Shown: positions 30,687 through 39,807, numbered from the stretch's first letter. The stretch is DNA of 64,000 bases from Galactobacter valiniphilus (GCF_003575975.1 NZ_QQXK01000018.1:1-64000), one strand, 5' to 3'. Numbers and translations are program-made. Notes: a model not told the origin generated them from the letters alone.

Positions 30687-32306
30687 GTGGGCACAGAGCG
30701 GGTGATCGACGCGGGCTCGGCCGCGGGCGATGGCTCGGGCCATCCAGCGGGACACGGCGCGCGCACGACCGGCAGTGCCGGCCGCGCTCTCCGGCTTGCC
30801 GCCGCTGTGTCCGTCGCCGGCCTGCTGGCGGCCTGCACCACCGGCGGCCAGGACGCCGCTTCCTCCCCGCCCACCTCCGCACTCCCCTCATCGTCCGCTT
30901 CCCCAGCAACGCAGCCGGGCGCCGCCGACTCCGGGGACGACGTCTCGGCCTCCGGCGGCGACTCCACGGTCGTCGGGATCGCCACCGAGGAGGCCTCCAC
31001 CGCCACCCCGCTGCCCGATTCCTTCGACCACCCCGAGCTCGGCCGCGGCTCCGGCACACCCCTGTCCACCGGCACGCAGAGCGCGGGGCTCACCTGGGCA
31101 GACGGCACGCCCGTCCGGCTCGACGTCCTGCGCCTCTCCCAGGCGCGGCCGCACTCTGCGGAGGAGCTCCATCAGGAGGCGAACGAGCGCTGGTCCTCCG
31201 ACATCCCGGGCACCCCTGAGGGCTTCTCTCTCATGCCGGTCTCGACGGCGGGCGCCGACGGCGCCCTCGGGCGCGGCTATGCCGTCGCCTTCTCCGACGC
31301 CACCTACTCGGAGGAGGAACAAAAGATCCCCGTCCCCCGCGTCGGCTACGTCGACGACGCCGGGTGGCATGCGGGCCCCGAGGCCGCCGTGAGCCCGTAC
31401 TACGGCGGCTTCCCGACCTGGACGGGCGGGGGGCGCCTCTTCTGGATCGGCGACGGCTCGGCCTCCGACCCGGAGGCAGAGTCCGGGGACTGGAGCATCA
31501 GCAGCTGGGAGCCCGGCGAGAAGCGCCCCACCGTCGTGGTCGACGGCAAGGACCACGGTTCCCTCGCGGTGCCGACCACCGGCGTCGTAATCGGCGACTC
31601 CCTCTACTTCGCGGCGGACAACATCGAGGACTACAGTGCCCCGAGCTCGCTCTATTCCGTCCCCGTGAGGGGAGGGAAGCTGACCACGGTGGCCCGCAAC
31701 GCCGGCAAGCCGCAGGCGGCCGGCCGGGCCGTGGTGTTCGAGCGCTACTTCGAGGGCCGCACCGCGGAGGAGATCGCCTTCAGCCCGAACGCACTCCTGG
31801 CGTCGGTACAGAAGCTCGTGCCGGGCGGCACGCCGCAGACCCTCGTGGCCTTATCGCGGGCGGAGGTGATGCGCGGCCTCAAACAGTCGGAGTCGGCCGA
31901 CGAATCCGTCGCCACGGATGTTGACGGCCTGCCGATTTCGGCCGTGAGCCTGCTCTCCGCAGACGCCGACACCGTGGTGATCCGCCAGCGCGGCCAGGTC
32001 CTGGTCCTGCACCCGGGCGAGCGCATCGGGACGCGCCTCTTCCCCCTCCTGCGCCCCAGCCCCGAGTACGGGCTGAGCATCGCCGCGACCGCGTGCAAGG
32101 GCGGCACCGCCGTGCTCCTGGAGAGCGACAGGGCGCTCGACCCGGTGCTGTTCTGGCTTCCGGCGAGCGGGCGCCAGCTCGGGTGGCTCGGCGACGCCTC
32201 CCCCTACTCCAAGCTGAGCTGCACAGGGAACGTCATCACGGCCCTCGTCGCCGACCCCTTCATGGAGGGCGGCTCCGTGGTGCGCGCGATCCGTCCGGAG
32301 GTCTAG
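30687..32306 (+). CDS. Large putative lipoprotein, possible beta-propeller
   Basis: Protein of 539 residues with a lipobox LAAC near residue 50 after a hydrophobic stretch (ALRLAAAVSVAGLL); the first 30 residues before it are unusually long. A Ser/Pro/Ala-rich low-complexity linker of about 60 residues follows. The rest contains several repeating blocks of the form strand-turn-strand (FPTWTGGGRLFWIGDG; VVIGDSLYFAADN; GRAVVFERYFEG), suggesting a beta-propeller. No enzymatic motif is recognised. It would be anchored outside the membrane. The GTG start has GGGGGCA upstream; a later start nearer the hydrophobic segment is possible. Confidence 0.65.
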   Translation: MGTERVIDAGSAAGDGSGHPAGHGARTTGSAGRALRLAAAVSVAGLLAACTTGGQDAASSPPTSALPSSSASPATQPGAADSGDDVSASGGDSTVVGIATEEASTATPLPDSFDHPELGRGSGTPLSTGTQSAGLTWADGTPVRLDVLRLSQARPHSAEELHQEANERWSSDIPGTPEGFSLMPVSTAGADGALGRGYAVAFSDATYSEEEQKIPVPRVGYVDDAGWHAGPEAAVSPYYGGFPTWTGGGRLFWIGDGSASDPEAESGDWSISSWEPGEKRPTVVVDGKDHGSLAVPTTGVVIGDSLYFAADNIEDYSAPSSLYSVPVRGGKLTTVARNAGKPQAAGRAVVFERYFEGRTAEEIAFSPNALLASVQKLVPGGTPQTLVALSRAEVMRGLKQSESADESVATDVDGLPISAVSLLSADADTVVIRQRGQVLVLHPGERIGTRLFPLLRPSPEYGLSIAATACKGGTAVLLESDRALDPVLFWLPASGRQLGWLGDASPYSKLSCTGNVITALVADPFMEGGSVVRAIRPEV

Positions 32307-32334
32307 GCTCGGCCCCTGCGCCCGCCCCACCCGA

Positions 32335-32340
32335 TAGGCT
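32335..32340 (+). promoter_or_regulatory. -10 box TAGGCT, leaderless start of the DUF885 gene
   Basis: GATAGGCT, then 7 nt, then the GTG at 32348. Confidence 0.55.
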
Positions 32341-32347
32341 GGCGGAC

Positions 32348-34018
32348 GTGAGCCACACCACCGCGCATCGCGCCCCCACCGCCGTCGACGCCATCGCGAA
32401 CGACTTCCTGACCGCTTCCCTCGCCCTGAGCCCCGAGCTGGCCACCGCCCTCGGCCGCCCGGACGCCCCCGACAGCTACGACGATCACTCCCCCGCGGGC
32501 ACGGCCGCCCGCCGCGCCCTCGTGGTGCGCACGCTCGAGGCCCTGTCCACCGCCACGCCCGTGGACACGGTCGACGAGGTGACGATCGACGTCATGCGCG
32601 AGCGCCTGGGCCTGGAGGTCGAGATCATCGACACGGGCGTCACGCCGCTGAACAACCTCGAGTCCGTCCCGCAGCTGCTGCGCAATCTGCTCGACCTCAT
32701 GCCGCAGGAGAGCGCCGAGGACTGGGCGCACGTTTCCGCGCGCCTCTCGCACCTGCCCCAGGCCCTCGCCGAATTCACGGAGTCCCTCGAGGCCTCGCGC
32801 GCGGCCGGCAAGGTCGCCGCCGTGCGCCAAGTGGACGAGGTCGCCTCGCAGTGCCGCGCCTACGCCGAGGATGGCGGCTACTTCGACCAGCTGCTCTCGC
32901 AGGCCCCCACGGCCGACGCCCAGTTCGCCGTGAACTTCGCCTCGATCGTCGCCGCCGCCAAGGTCGCCTACCTGGAGCTGGCGGGCTACCTGAGCGAGGA
33001 CCTGCGCAAGCACGCCCCCACCAAGGACGCCGTGGGCCGCGAGTACTACTCGCTCATGTCCCGGGAGTTCCTGGGCGCCGAGGTGGACCTGGAGGAGACC
33101 TACGCCTGGGGCGTCGCGGAGCTCGAGCGGATCATCGCCGAGCAGGAGGCCGTGGCCCAGGAGATCGAGCCGGGCGCCAGCCTCGAGCGCGCCCGCGAGA
33201 TCCTCAACACCGACCCGGAGCGCGTCCTTCACGGCACGGACGCGCTGCGCGAGTGGATGCAGGCCAAGTCGGACGCGGCCCTCAAGGACCTCGCCGCCAC
33301 CCACTTCGACATCGTTCCCCCCATGGACCGCCTCGAGTGCATGATCGCGCCCACGCAGGAGGGCGGCATCTACTACACGCCGCCGAGCGCCGACTTCTCG
33401 CGCCCGGGCCGCATGTGGTGGTCCGTTCCCGAGGGCGAGACCGAGTTCCTCACGTGGGCGGAGACGAGCACGGTCTACCACGAGGGCGTGCCCGGCCATC
33501 ACCTGCAGTGCGCCACGGCCCTGCTGGCCGACGACGAGCTCAACGAGTACCGCTCGCAGGCCGTGTGGGTCTCGGGCCACGGCGAGGGCTGGGCGCTCTA
33601 CGCCGAGCGCCTCATGGAGCAGCTGGGCTACCTCGCCGATCCGGGCGATCGCCTCGGCATGCTGGACGGCCAGCGCCTGCGCGCGGCGCGCGTGGTCTTC
33701 GACATCGGCGTGCACCTCGAGCTCGAGGTCCCCGAGCGTTGGGGTTCGGGCACGTGGGACGCCGACAAGGGCTGGGAGTTCCTCAAGGCCAACATGTTCG
33801 AGTCCGAGGGACGCATCCGCTTCGAGTTCCTGCGCTACCTCGGCTGGCCGGGCCAGGCCCCGTCCTACAAGATCGGCCAGCGCCTCTGGGAGCAGATCCG
33901 CGACGAGGTGGCGCGCCGCGAGGGCGAGGACTTCGACCTGAAGGCCTTCCACACCCGCGCGCTGCGCCTGGGCTCCATGGGCCTGGATTCCCTGCACCGC
34001 GCCCTCCTGGGCGCCTAG
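32348..34018 (+). CDS. DUF885 family zinc-peptidase-like protein
   Basis: Protein of 556 residues. The hallmark VYHEGVPGHHLQCA near residue 378 (HExxPGHH) is the zinc-binding motif of DUF885, a group related to M3/M32-like metallopeptidases. YRSQAVWVSGHGEGWALYAE follows and supplies the third ligand region; the C-terminal YLGWPGQAPSYKIGQR is also typical. No signal peptide is present, so it acts in the cytoplasm. The substrate is unknown, probably peptides. The GTG start sits 7 nt after a -10 box. Confidence 0.88.
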   Translation: MSHTTAHRAPTAVDAIANDFLTASLALSPELATALGRPDAPDSYDDHSPAGTAARRALVVRTLEALSTATPVDTVDEVTIDVMRERLGLEVEIIDTGVTPLNNLESVPQLLRNLLDLMPQESAEDWAHVSARLSHLPQALAEFTESLEASRAAGKVAAVRQVDEVASQCRAYAEDGGYFDQLLSQAPTADAQFAVNFASIVAAAKVAYLELAGYLSEDLRKHAPTKDAVGREYYSLMSREFLGAEVDLEETYAWGVAELERIIAEQEAVAQEIEPGASLERAREILNTDPERVLHGTDALREWMQAKSDAALKDLAATHFDIVPPMDRLECMIAPTQEGGIYYTPPSADFSRPGRMWWSVPEGETEFLTWAETSTVYHEGVPGHHLQCATALLADDELNEYRSQAVWVSGHGEGWALYAERLMEQLGYLADPGDRLGMLDGQRLRAARVVFDIGVHLELEVPERWGSGTWDADKGWEFLKANMFESEGRIRFEFLRYLGWPGQAPSYKIGQRLWEQIRDEVARREGEDFDLKAFHTRALRLGSMGLDSLHRALLGA

Positions 34019-34033
34019 CGTCCTCCAGTACGA

Positions 34034-34075
34034 CGACGCGGCGGCGCCTTTCGAGCGAAAGGCGCCGCCGCGTCG
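34034..34075. terminator. Bidirectional terminator hairpin between convergent genes
   Basis: Perfect 20-bp arms (34034-34053 and 34056-34075), inner part GCGCCTTTCG/CGAAAGGCGC. The outer stem carries the 17-bp motif (15 of 17 bases, 34030-34044). It lies between the DUF885 gene and the flavoprotein gene. Confidence 0.75.
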
Positions 34076-34091
34076 AAAGTGCTGTGGAGTC

Positions 34092-35363
34092 CTAGTCCGG
34101 CGGGGCCGGGGGGATCTCCTGATCCGCCGTGGTCTCCGCCCACGGGATGCTCGGGTCCGCGAGGCGCTTCGGGCACAGCTTCACGCCGGAGCGGATAAGC
34201 GGGAGCACCTCGTCCACGACGTCCCACACGTTGACGTTCATGGAGGCCAGGAGCGCGTCCTGCTCCGAGAGCCACAGCGCCACGAACGCGCGCGCGGCCA
34301 GGTCCCCGCGGATCACGAGCCGCGTGCCGGCCGGGTCGGGGACGTGGCCCACGTACTCCATGCCCACGTCGTACTGGTCGGAGTAGAAGTACGGCTCGTG
34401 ATCGTAGGGTTCCGGAGCACCGAGGATCGCTGCGACGGCCGTGGCAGGCTGATGCAGCGCCGCGTCCCAGTGCTCCACCCGGATCCGGCCGTGCCGCGGG
34501 TGCGGGTAGTTGGCGATGTCGCCCACGGCGTAGATCGCCGGGTCCGAGGTCTGGAAGAGCTCGTTCACGAGCACGCCGTCGCCGAGCTCGAGGCCCGCCT
34601 CGCGGGCGAGCTCCGTGGCCGGGTCCGCGCCGATGCCGAAGAGCACGAGGTCGGCCGGCAGCCGCTCCCCCGAACCCAGGAGCACCCCGGTCGCGGCGCC
34701 GTTCTCGCTCAGCACCTCCTCGACCCGCTCCCCGCGCAGCAGGCGCACGCCGTGCTCCGCTTGGAGATCGGCGTAGAAGCGCCCCAGCTCGGGGCCAAGC
34801 ACGCGGGCGAGGGGTTCCTGCCCGCGCAGCACCACGGTGACCTCGGCCCCCAGCGCGCGCGCCGAGGCCGCGGCCTCCAGGCCGATCCAGCCCCCGCCCA
34901 CCACCACGAGCCGCGCGCCCTCCTTGAGTGCGCCGCGCAGGGCGTCGGCGTCCTCCTTGCTGCGCAACACGTGCACGCCGGCGGCGTCGGCACTCGGCGT
35001 GGCCGGCAGCCGCGGCACGGAGCCGGTCGCGAGGACGAGCGCGTCGTAGGCGAGCTCCTCCCCGCTCTCGAGGACTAACTGGCGGGTGTCACGGTCGATG
35101 CGCGCCGCCCGCACGCCCCGCCGCACGTCGACGAAGCGCCCCTCGTACCAGGCGTCGTCGTGCACCACCTGCGCCGAAAACTCTGCCTCTCCGCGCAGGT
35201 ACTCCTTGCTCAGCGGGGGCCGCTCGTAGGGAAGGTGGGCCTCGGCCGTGACGAGGACAGTGTTGCCCTCGAAGGTGCAGCCGCGGGCGGCCTCGACGGC
35301 CTTGGCCGCCGCGAGTCCGCCACCCACGATCACGAGCCGACCGTTCTGGGGAAGCGCGCTCAT
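34092..35363 (-). CDS. Ferredoxin/rubredoxin reductase-like FAD oxidoreductase
   Basis: Protein of 423 residues. An FAD dinucleotide fold (LVIVGGGLAAAKAVEAARG), the ERPPLSKEYLRG motif near residue 47 typical of ferredoxin and putidaredoxin reductases, an NAD fold (LVVVGGGWIGLEAAASAR), and the second FAD site YAVGDIANYPHP are all seen. The C-terminal domain of about 90 residues matches the reductase C-terminal fold. It should pass electrons from NAD(P)H to a small iron-sulfur protein serving an oxygenase or P450; no such partner is adjacent. The ATG overlaps the stop of a 33-codon ORF upstream (ATGA). Confidence 0.88.
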   Translation of the reverse strand: MSALPQNGRLVIVGGGLAAAKAVEAARGCTFEGNTVLVTAEAHLPYERPPLSKEYLRGEAEFSAQVVHDDAWYEGRFVDVRRGVRAARIDRDTRQLVLESGEELAYDALVLATGSVPRLPATPSADAAGVHVLRSKEDADALRGALKEGARLVVVGGGWIGLEAAASARALGAEVTVVLRGQEPLARVLGPELGRFYADLQAEHGVRLLRGERVEEVLSENGAATGVLLGSGERLPADLVLFGIGADPATELAREAGLELGDGVLVNELFQTSDPAIYAVGDIANYPHPRHGRIRVEHWDAALHQPATAVAAILGAPEPYDHEPYFYSDQYDVGMEYVGHVPDPAGTRLVIRGDLAARAFVALWLSEQDALLASMNVNVWDVVDEVLPLIRSGVKLCPKRLADPSIPWAETTADQEIPPAPPD

Positions 35364-35461
35364 CGGTGGATCAGCCCCTCGCCCGGTTCGTTGCCGTGCG
35401 CGAGCGGGCGTTCCCCGCCGCCCGGTGCCGCAGCGTCATAGTCCTGGGCCTCGATACTCAC
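35360..35461 (-). CDS. Short ORF (33 codons) coupled to the ferredoxin reductase gene
   Basis: GTG start with a GGGGAAA ribosome site at good distance. The peptide begins VSIEAQDYDAAAPGGG and ends GEGLIHR, with its TGA overlapping the ATG of the reductase gene (ATGA). It has no Cys, signal or membrane segment and is mildly acidic. It could be a real small protein or a leader whose translation couples ribosomes to the reductase gene. I know no family for it. Confidence 0.5.
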   Translation of the reverse strand: MSIEAQDYDAAAPGGGERPLAHGNEPGEGLIHR

Positions 35462-35645
35462 GTGTTTCCCCTTTCCCCGCGTCGCCCCGGCCGCTCCCAG
35501 CCAGTCTCCCCGGACGGGCCCCGGCGGTCTACCCCTCACCACGCCGCCATGTGACGATTTATTCCCTAGGAATTGCCGGGGAGACCCACTTCACCTGAGC
35601 GTCACATTTGGACACATGGAGTTGATCTGTGCTAAAGGCGCGGCT

Positions 35646-35651
35646 TAGCGT
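35646..35651 (+). promoter_or_regulatory. -10 box TAGCGT, leaderless start of the DAACS symporter
   Basis: TAGCGT, 6 nt, then the GTG at 35658. A small palindrome ATTCC-CTA-GGAAT lies further upstream at 35571-35583 and could be an operator. Confidence 0.5.
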
Positions 35652-35657
35652 TCTGCG

Positions 35658-37058
35658 GTGACCTCGACTAGCACCCCCACCAAGAAGCGCCGCCTTCCCG
35701 CCTGGACCGGGAACTTCGGCTACCAGATCATCGCCGGCCTCGTGGTCGGCTTCCTGCTCGGCCTCCTCGCGGTGGCCACGGGCTCCACGGCCAAGGCCCC
35801 TAACGGCTGGGGCCAGCTGCTCCAGATCGTCGGCTCCAGCTACGTGAAGCTGCTCATGGCCGCCGTGCCGCCGCTGATCTTCTTTGCCGTGGTGGCCTCC
35901 ATCGCCAACCTCGCCAAGGTGACCAACGCGGCCCGCCTCGCCTGGAAGACCATCCTGTGGTTCGCCATCACCGCGCTCATCGCGGTGCTGGTGGGCATCG
36001 TCATCGGCCTGGTCTTCCAGCCCGGTTCCCACACGGGCCTCGAGACCCCCAAGGCCTACGAGGGCAAGACCGGCGACTGGCTCGCCTTCATCCAGGGCCT
36101 CATCCCCTCCAACTTCCTCGGCCTGCAGGCCGCCGTGAAGACCGACTCCGCGACGGGCGCCCTGAGCGCCTCCGTGTCCTTCAACGTGCTGCAGATCCTC
36201 GTGATCTCCATCGCCATCGGCATCGCCGCCCTCAAGCTCGGCAAGAAGGCCGAGGGCTTCGTGAGCTTCTCCCGCTCGGCCCTCAAGGTCGTCCAGAAGG
36301 TGCTGTGGTGGATCATCCGCCTGGCGCCGATCGGCACCGCCGGCCTCATCGGCAACGCCGTGGCCACCTACGGCTGGACCACCATGGGCACGCTCGTGAA
36401 GTTTGTCGTGGCCATCTACGTCGGCCTTGCGATCATCCTCTTCGTGGTGTACCCGGTGCTCGTGAAGTTGCACGGCCTCTCCGTGAAGCAGTACTTCTCC
36501 GGCGTGTGGCCCGCGGTCCAGATGGGCTTCGTCTCGCGCTCCTCGATGGGCACCATGCCCCTCACGCAGCGCGTGACCGAGCGCAACCTGGGCGTCCCCT
36601 CTGCCTACGCCTCCTTCGCCGTGCCGCTGGGCTCCACGACCAAGATGGATGGCTGCGCCGCGATCTACCCGGCCATCGCCGCGATCTTTGTTGCGCAGTT
36701 CTACAACATCGACCTGAGCCTCATGCAGTACATCCTCATCGTGGTGGTCTCGGTGCTCGGCTCCGCCGCCACCGCCGGCACCACGGGCGCCACGGTCATG
36801 CTGACCCTGACCCTCTCCACCCTGGGCCTGCCCCTGGACGGCGTGGGCCTGCTGCTGGCCATCGACCCGATCATCGACATGGGCCGCACCGCCCTGAACG
36901 TGGCCGGCCAGGCGCTCGTCCCCACCCTGGTGGCCAAGCGCGAGGGCATCCTCGACCTGGACCTCTACAACGCCAAGCGCACCAACGACGTCTTCTCCTC
37001 CGACGACGAGGACGAGACCGAGGCGGAGCAGGCGCAGGACGCCGCTGCCACCCGCTGA
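35658..37058 (+). CDS. Dicarboxylate/amino acid:cation symporter (DAACS family, TcyP-like)
   Basis: Membrane transporter of 466 residues with about eight helices and two re-entrant loops. The hairpin-1 Ser region SRSSMGTMPL near residue 295, the NMDGT-equivalent STTKMDGCAA near residue 327, and the C-terminal LLAIDPIIDMGRTALNVAGQ mark the family. The last two match the cystine/glutamate branch (TcyP/GltP). Substrates may be cystine, glutamate or C4-dicarboxylates. The C-terminal tail is highly acidic (SSDDEDETEAEQ). A hairpin at 37099-37135 follows. Confidence 0.9.
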   Translation: MTSTSTPTKKRRLPAWTGNFGYQIIAGLVVGFLLGLLAVATGSTAKAPNGWGQLLQIVGSSYVKLLMAAVPPLIFFAVVASIANLAKVTNAARLAWKTILWFAITALIAVLVGIVIGLVFQPGSHTGLETPKAYEGKTGDWLAFIQGLIPSNFLGLQAAVKTDSATGALSASVSFNVLQILVISIAIGIAALKLGKKAEGFVSFSRSALKVVQKVLWWIIRLAPIGTAGLIGNAVATYGWTTMGTLVKFVVAIYVGLAIILFVVYPVLVKLHGLSVKQYFSGVWPAVQMGFVSRSSMGTMPLTQRVTERNLGVPSAYASFAVPLGSTTKMDGCAAIYPAIAAIFVAQFYNIDLSLMQYILIVVVSVLGSAATAGTTGATVMLTLTLSTLGLPLDGVGLLLAIDPIIDMGRTALNVAGQALVPTLVAKREGILDLDLYNAKRTNDVFSSDDEDETEAEQAQDAAATR

Positions 37059-37098
37059 CACCACCCTCGGCGGCGCCGCCCGCCGACGCGAGGCACGC

Positions 37099-37135
37099 AG
37101 GGCCGGCCCCGGGACACGCTCCCGGGACCGGCCCT
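37099..37135 (+). terminator. Hairpin terminator after the DAACS gene
   Basis: Arms AGGGCCGGCCCCGGGA and TCCCGGGACCGGCCCT (one mismatch), 5-nt loop, then TTCC. It is just upstream of the maf promoter. Confidence 0.6.
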
Positions 37136-37141
37136 TCCGCG

Positions 37142-37147
37142 TAGCCT
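37142..37147 (+). promoter_or_regulatory. -10 box TAGCCT, leaderless start of maf
   Basis: TAGCCT, 6 nt, then the ATG at 37154. Confidence 0.5.
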
Positions 37148-37153
37148 GAGGCC

Positions 37154-37792
37154 ATGACCAGCACTCCCCCGCTCCTGCTCGCCTCCACCTCGCCCTCGCG
37201 CCGCAGCATCCTCACGTCCACGGGCTTCGCCTTCGGGACGCAGGCGCCCGAGGTGGACGAACGCGCCGAGGTCGAGGCCCTGCGGGCCGCCGGCGAGCTC
37301 GTGAGCCCCGGCCAGGAGGCCCAGCTGCTCGGCACCGCCAAGTCGCGCGCCGTCGCCGCCACCCCGGAGGCCGCGGGCCGCGTGGTGCTCGGCTGCGACT
37401 CGGTCTTCGAGCTGGACGGCGTCGCCTACGGCAAGCCCCACCTGCCCGAGGTCGCGCTCGAACGCTGGCGCGGCATGAGCGGGCGCACGGGCGTGTTGCA
37501 CACGGGCCACCACCTCGTCGACGTCTCCACTGGCCGCGAGGCCTCGCGTCTCGTCTCGACGGCCGTGACGTTCGCCGAGGTGAGCGAGGACGAAATCCGC
37601 GCCTACGTGGCGAGCGGCGAGCCGCTCGAGTGCGCCGGCGCCTTCACCGTGGACGGCCTCGCCGCGGCCTTCGTGACCCGGTTGGAAGGCGACGTCCACG
37701 CCGTCGTCGGGCTCTCCCCCGCCGCCCTGCGCTCCATGGCGAGCGAGCTCGGCATTCCCCTGGCCGCCCTCTGGGCGGCCCCGGCCGCCTGA
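37154..37792 (+). CDS. maf: Maf family nucleoside triphosphate pyrophosphatase
   Basis: House-cleaning pyrophosphatase of 212 residues that removes non-canonical or excess dTTP/UTP-type nucleotides. The signature LLASTSPSRRSIL is at the N-terminus, followed by the acidic DER motif, VVLGCDSVFELDG with the catalytic Asp near residue 79, and a Lys in YGKPHLPE. The actinobacterial form next to the acyl-CoA carboxylase alpha gene is a common arrangement. The operator palindrome of the downstream gene begins 46 bases after its stop. Confidence 0.92.
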   Translation: MTSTPPLLLASTSPSRRSILTSTGFAFGTQAPEVDERAEVEALRAAGELVSPGQEAQLLGTAKSRAVAATPEAAGRVVLGCDSVFELDGVAYGKPHLPEVALERWRGMSGRTGVLHTGHHLVDVSTGREASRLVSTAVTFAEVSEDEIRAYVASGEPLECAGAFTVDGLAAAFVTRLEGDVHAVVGLSPAALRSMASELGIPLAALWAAPAA

Positions 37793-37837
37793 GCCCAGCG
37801 CCCGACGTCGGGAGGCCGGCTCCAGCGCAGCCTCACC

Positions 37838-37856
37838 TTTGTGGGAATCCCACAAA
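37838..37856. promoter_or_regulatory. Perfect operator-like palindrome upstream of the carboxylase alpha gene
   Basis: TTTGTGGGAATCCCACAAA: perfect 9-bp arms around one base. A near copy precedes the beta gene (28575-28593) and a degenerate copy lies at 37892-37910. Confidence 0.75.
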
Positions 37857-37891
37857 ATTCTCCCCTATGCGCCGTGAGAGCGGCGGCGCGA

Positions 37892-37910
37892 GACGTGGGA
37901 ACCACACAAA
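37892..37910. promoter_or_regulatory. Second, degenerate copy of the carboxylase palindrome
   Basis: GTGGGAA...CACAAA; 14 of 19 positions agree with the perfect copy. It covers the -35 position of the promoter whose -10 is TAGGCT at 37915-37920. Confidence 0.5.
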
Positions 37911-37914
37911 TCCG

Positions 37915-37920
37915 ATAGGC
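37915..37920 (+). promoter_or_regulatory. Likely -10 box (TAGGCT) of the carboxylase alpha gene
   Basis: GATAGGCT 36 nt before the ATG; the leader contains AGGAG. Confidence 0.55.
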
Positions 37921-37955
37921 TCCCAGGCGTCCCGAGTGAAGGAGTAGGCAGACCC

Positions 37956-39737
37956 ATGCCGTCACTGACCAAGGTCCTCATCGCCAACCGTGGCGAAATC
38001 GCCGTTCGCGTCATCCGCGCAGCGCGAGACGAGGGCATCGCCTCCGTCGCCGTGTACGCCGATCCCGACCGGGACGCGTTGCACGTGCGCCTAGCCGACG
38101 AGGCGTTCGCGCTCGGCGGCAACACCGCGGCCGAGTCGTACCTCGACATCGAGAAGGTCCTCGCCGCCGCCAAGAAGTCCGGCGCCGACGCGATCCACCC
38201 GGGCTACGGCTTCCTCTCCGAGAACGCCGACTTCGCCCAGGCCGTTATCGACGCCGGGCTCACCTGGATCGGCCCCTCCCCGGCCGCCATCGACCAACTC
38301 GGCGACAAGGTCAAGGCCCGCCACCTGGCCGAGAAGGTCGGCGCGCCCCTCGTGCCCGGCACCAAGGACCCCGTGACCTCCACGCAGGAGGTTCTGGACT
38401 TCGCCGACGCCCACGGCCTGCCCTTGGCCATCAAGGCCGCCTACGGTGGCGGCGGCCGCGGCATCAAGGTCGTCCGCGACCGCAGCGACATCCCGGAGCT
38501 CTATGAGTCCGCCGTGCGCGAGGCGACCGCCGCCTTCGGCCGCGGCGAGTGCTTCGTCGAGCGCTTCCTCGACGCGCCGCGCCACGTCGAGACCCAGTGC
38601 CTCGCGGATCAGCACGGCAACGTCGTGGTCGTCTCCACGCGCGACTGCTCCCTGCAGCGCCGCAACCAGAAGCTCGTCGAGGAGGCCCCGGCCCCCTACC
38701 TGAGCGAGGAGCAGCTGGACCGCCTCTACTCGGCCTCCAAGGCCATCCTCAAGGAGGCCAACTACGACGGCGCTGGCACGTGCGAGTTCCTCGTGGGCCA
38801 GGACGGCGTCATCTCCTTCCTCGAGGTCAACACCCGCCTGCAGGTGGAGCACCCCGTCTCCGAGGAGGTCTCCGGCATCGACCTCGTGCGCGAGCAGTTC
38901 CGCATCGCCCGCGGCGAGGAGCTCGGCTACGAGGACCCGGTCCTGCGCGGCCACTCCTTCGAGTTCCGCCTGAACGGCGAGGACGCCGGCCGCAACTTCA
39001 TGCCGGCCCCCGGCACGCTGACCAAGCTGCGCTTCCCCGCCGGCCCCGGCGTGCGCGTCGACACGGGTGTCGAGGAGGGCGAGAAGGTCTCGGGCAACTT
39101 CGACTCGATGATCGCCAAGCTCATCGTCACGGGTTCCACGCGCCGCCAGGCCGCCGAGCGCGCCCGCCGCGCGCTGGGCGAGCTCGTCATCGAGGGCATG
39201 CCCACCGTGGCCCCCTTCCACCGCGCCGTCATGAACGACCCGGCGTTTGTCCCGGCCGACGACGAGAAGCCGTTCTCCGTCCACACCCGCTGGATCGAGA
39301 CCGAGTTCAAGAACACGATCGTTCCCTTCAAGGCTGTCGCGGCCGAGGAGGAGGACGAGGACGAGCTGCAGCGCATCACCGTCGAGGTGGGCGGCAAGCG
39401 CCTCGAGGTCACCCTCCCGGGCTCCCTCGCCGTGGCAGCGGGCAAGCCCGCCGCCGCCTCCGCGAAGCCCAAGCGCAAGCGCTTCGGCGCCAAGACCGCC
39501 GGCGGCGCCGCGGGCGGCGACGAGCTGACCTCGCCCATGCAGGGCACCATCGTCAAGGTGGGCGTCAAGGAGGGCCAGAAGGTCTCCGAGGGCGACCTCG
39601 TGGTGGTCCTCGAGGCCATGAAGATGGAGCAGCCCCTCACCGCGCACAAGTCGGGCGTCATCAAGAAGCTGCACGCCGCCCCCGGCGGCACCGTCACGGC
39701 CGGCGAGACGATCGCCGTGATCGAGGACGCCGAGTAA
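37956..39737 (+). CDS. Acyl-CoA carboxylase alpha subunit: biotin carboxylase plus biotin carrier domain
   Basis: Protein of 593 residues. Residues 1-450 are biotin carboxylase: [20 protein letters not shown] at the start, the ATP-grasp loop [14 protein letters not shown] near residue 160, and [17 protein letters not shown] near residue 290 with catalytic Arg and Glu. A linker rich in Ala and Lys follows. Residues 520-593 are the carrier domain with EAMKMEQPL; Lys 556 is biotinylated. It makes carboxybiotin for the beta subunit encoded at 28717 and perhaps others. The ATG has AGGAG upstream. BirA (26693) is its modifying enzyme. Two palindromic sites in front suggest a dedicated repressor. 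Confidence 0.96.
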   Translation: MPSLTKVLIANRGEIAVRVIRAARDEGIASVAVYADPDRDALHVRLADEAFALGGNTAAESYLDIEKVLAAAKKSGADAIHPGYGFLSENADFAQAVIDAGLTWIGPSPAAIDQLGDKVKARHLAEKVGAPLVPGTKDPVTSTQEVLDFADAHGLPLAIKAAYGGGGRGIKVVRDRSDIPELYESAVREATAAFGRGECFVERFLDAPRHVETQCLADQHGNVVVVSTRDCSLQRRNQKLVEEAPAPYLSEEQLDRLYSASKAILKEANYDGAGTCEFLVGQDGVISFLEVNTRLQVEHPVSEEVSGIDLVREQFRIARGEELGYEDPVLRGHSFEFRLNGEDAGRNFMPAPGTLTKLRFPAGPGVRVDTGVEEGEKVSGNFDSMIAKLIVTGSTRRQAAERARRALGELVIEGMPTVAPFHRAVMNDPAFVPADDEKPFSVHTRWIETEFKNTIVPFKAVAAEEEDEDELQRITVEVGGKRLEVTLPGSLAVAAGKPAAASAKPKRKRFGAKTAGGAAGGDELTSPMQGTIVKVGVKEGQKVSEGDLVVVLEAMKMEQPLTAHKSGVIKKLHAAPGGTVTAGETIAVIEDAE

Positions 39738-39742
39738 GGCCC

Positions 39743-39807
39743 CCGCCAGCGTGGTGCCGAGCGCCCGGCGTTCCCTTGCGGGAAGGCCTGGCGCTCGCGC
39801 GTTGGCG
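39743..39807 (+). terminator. Extended hairpin after the carboxylase alpha gene
   Basis: Nested stems CCGCCAGC/GTTGGCGG, GAGCGCC (39759-39765)/GGCGCTC (39790-39796) and TTCCC-ttgc-GGGAA (39771-39784). There is no long T-run. Confidence 0.5.

Noticed and set aside
32348-34018. Antisense 564-codon minus frame 32303-33997
   Set aside because: It is a shadow of the DUF885 gene; that gene has its zinc motif, full family length and promoter on the plus strand.
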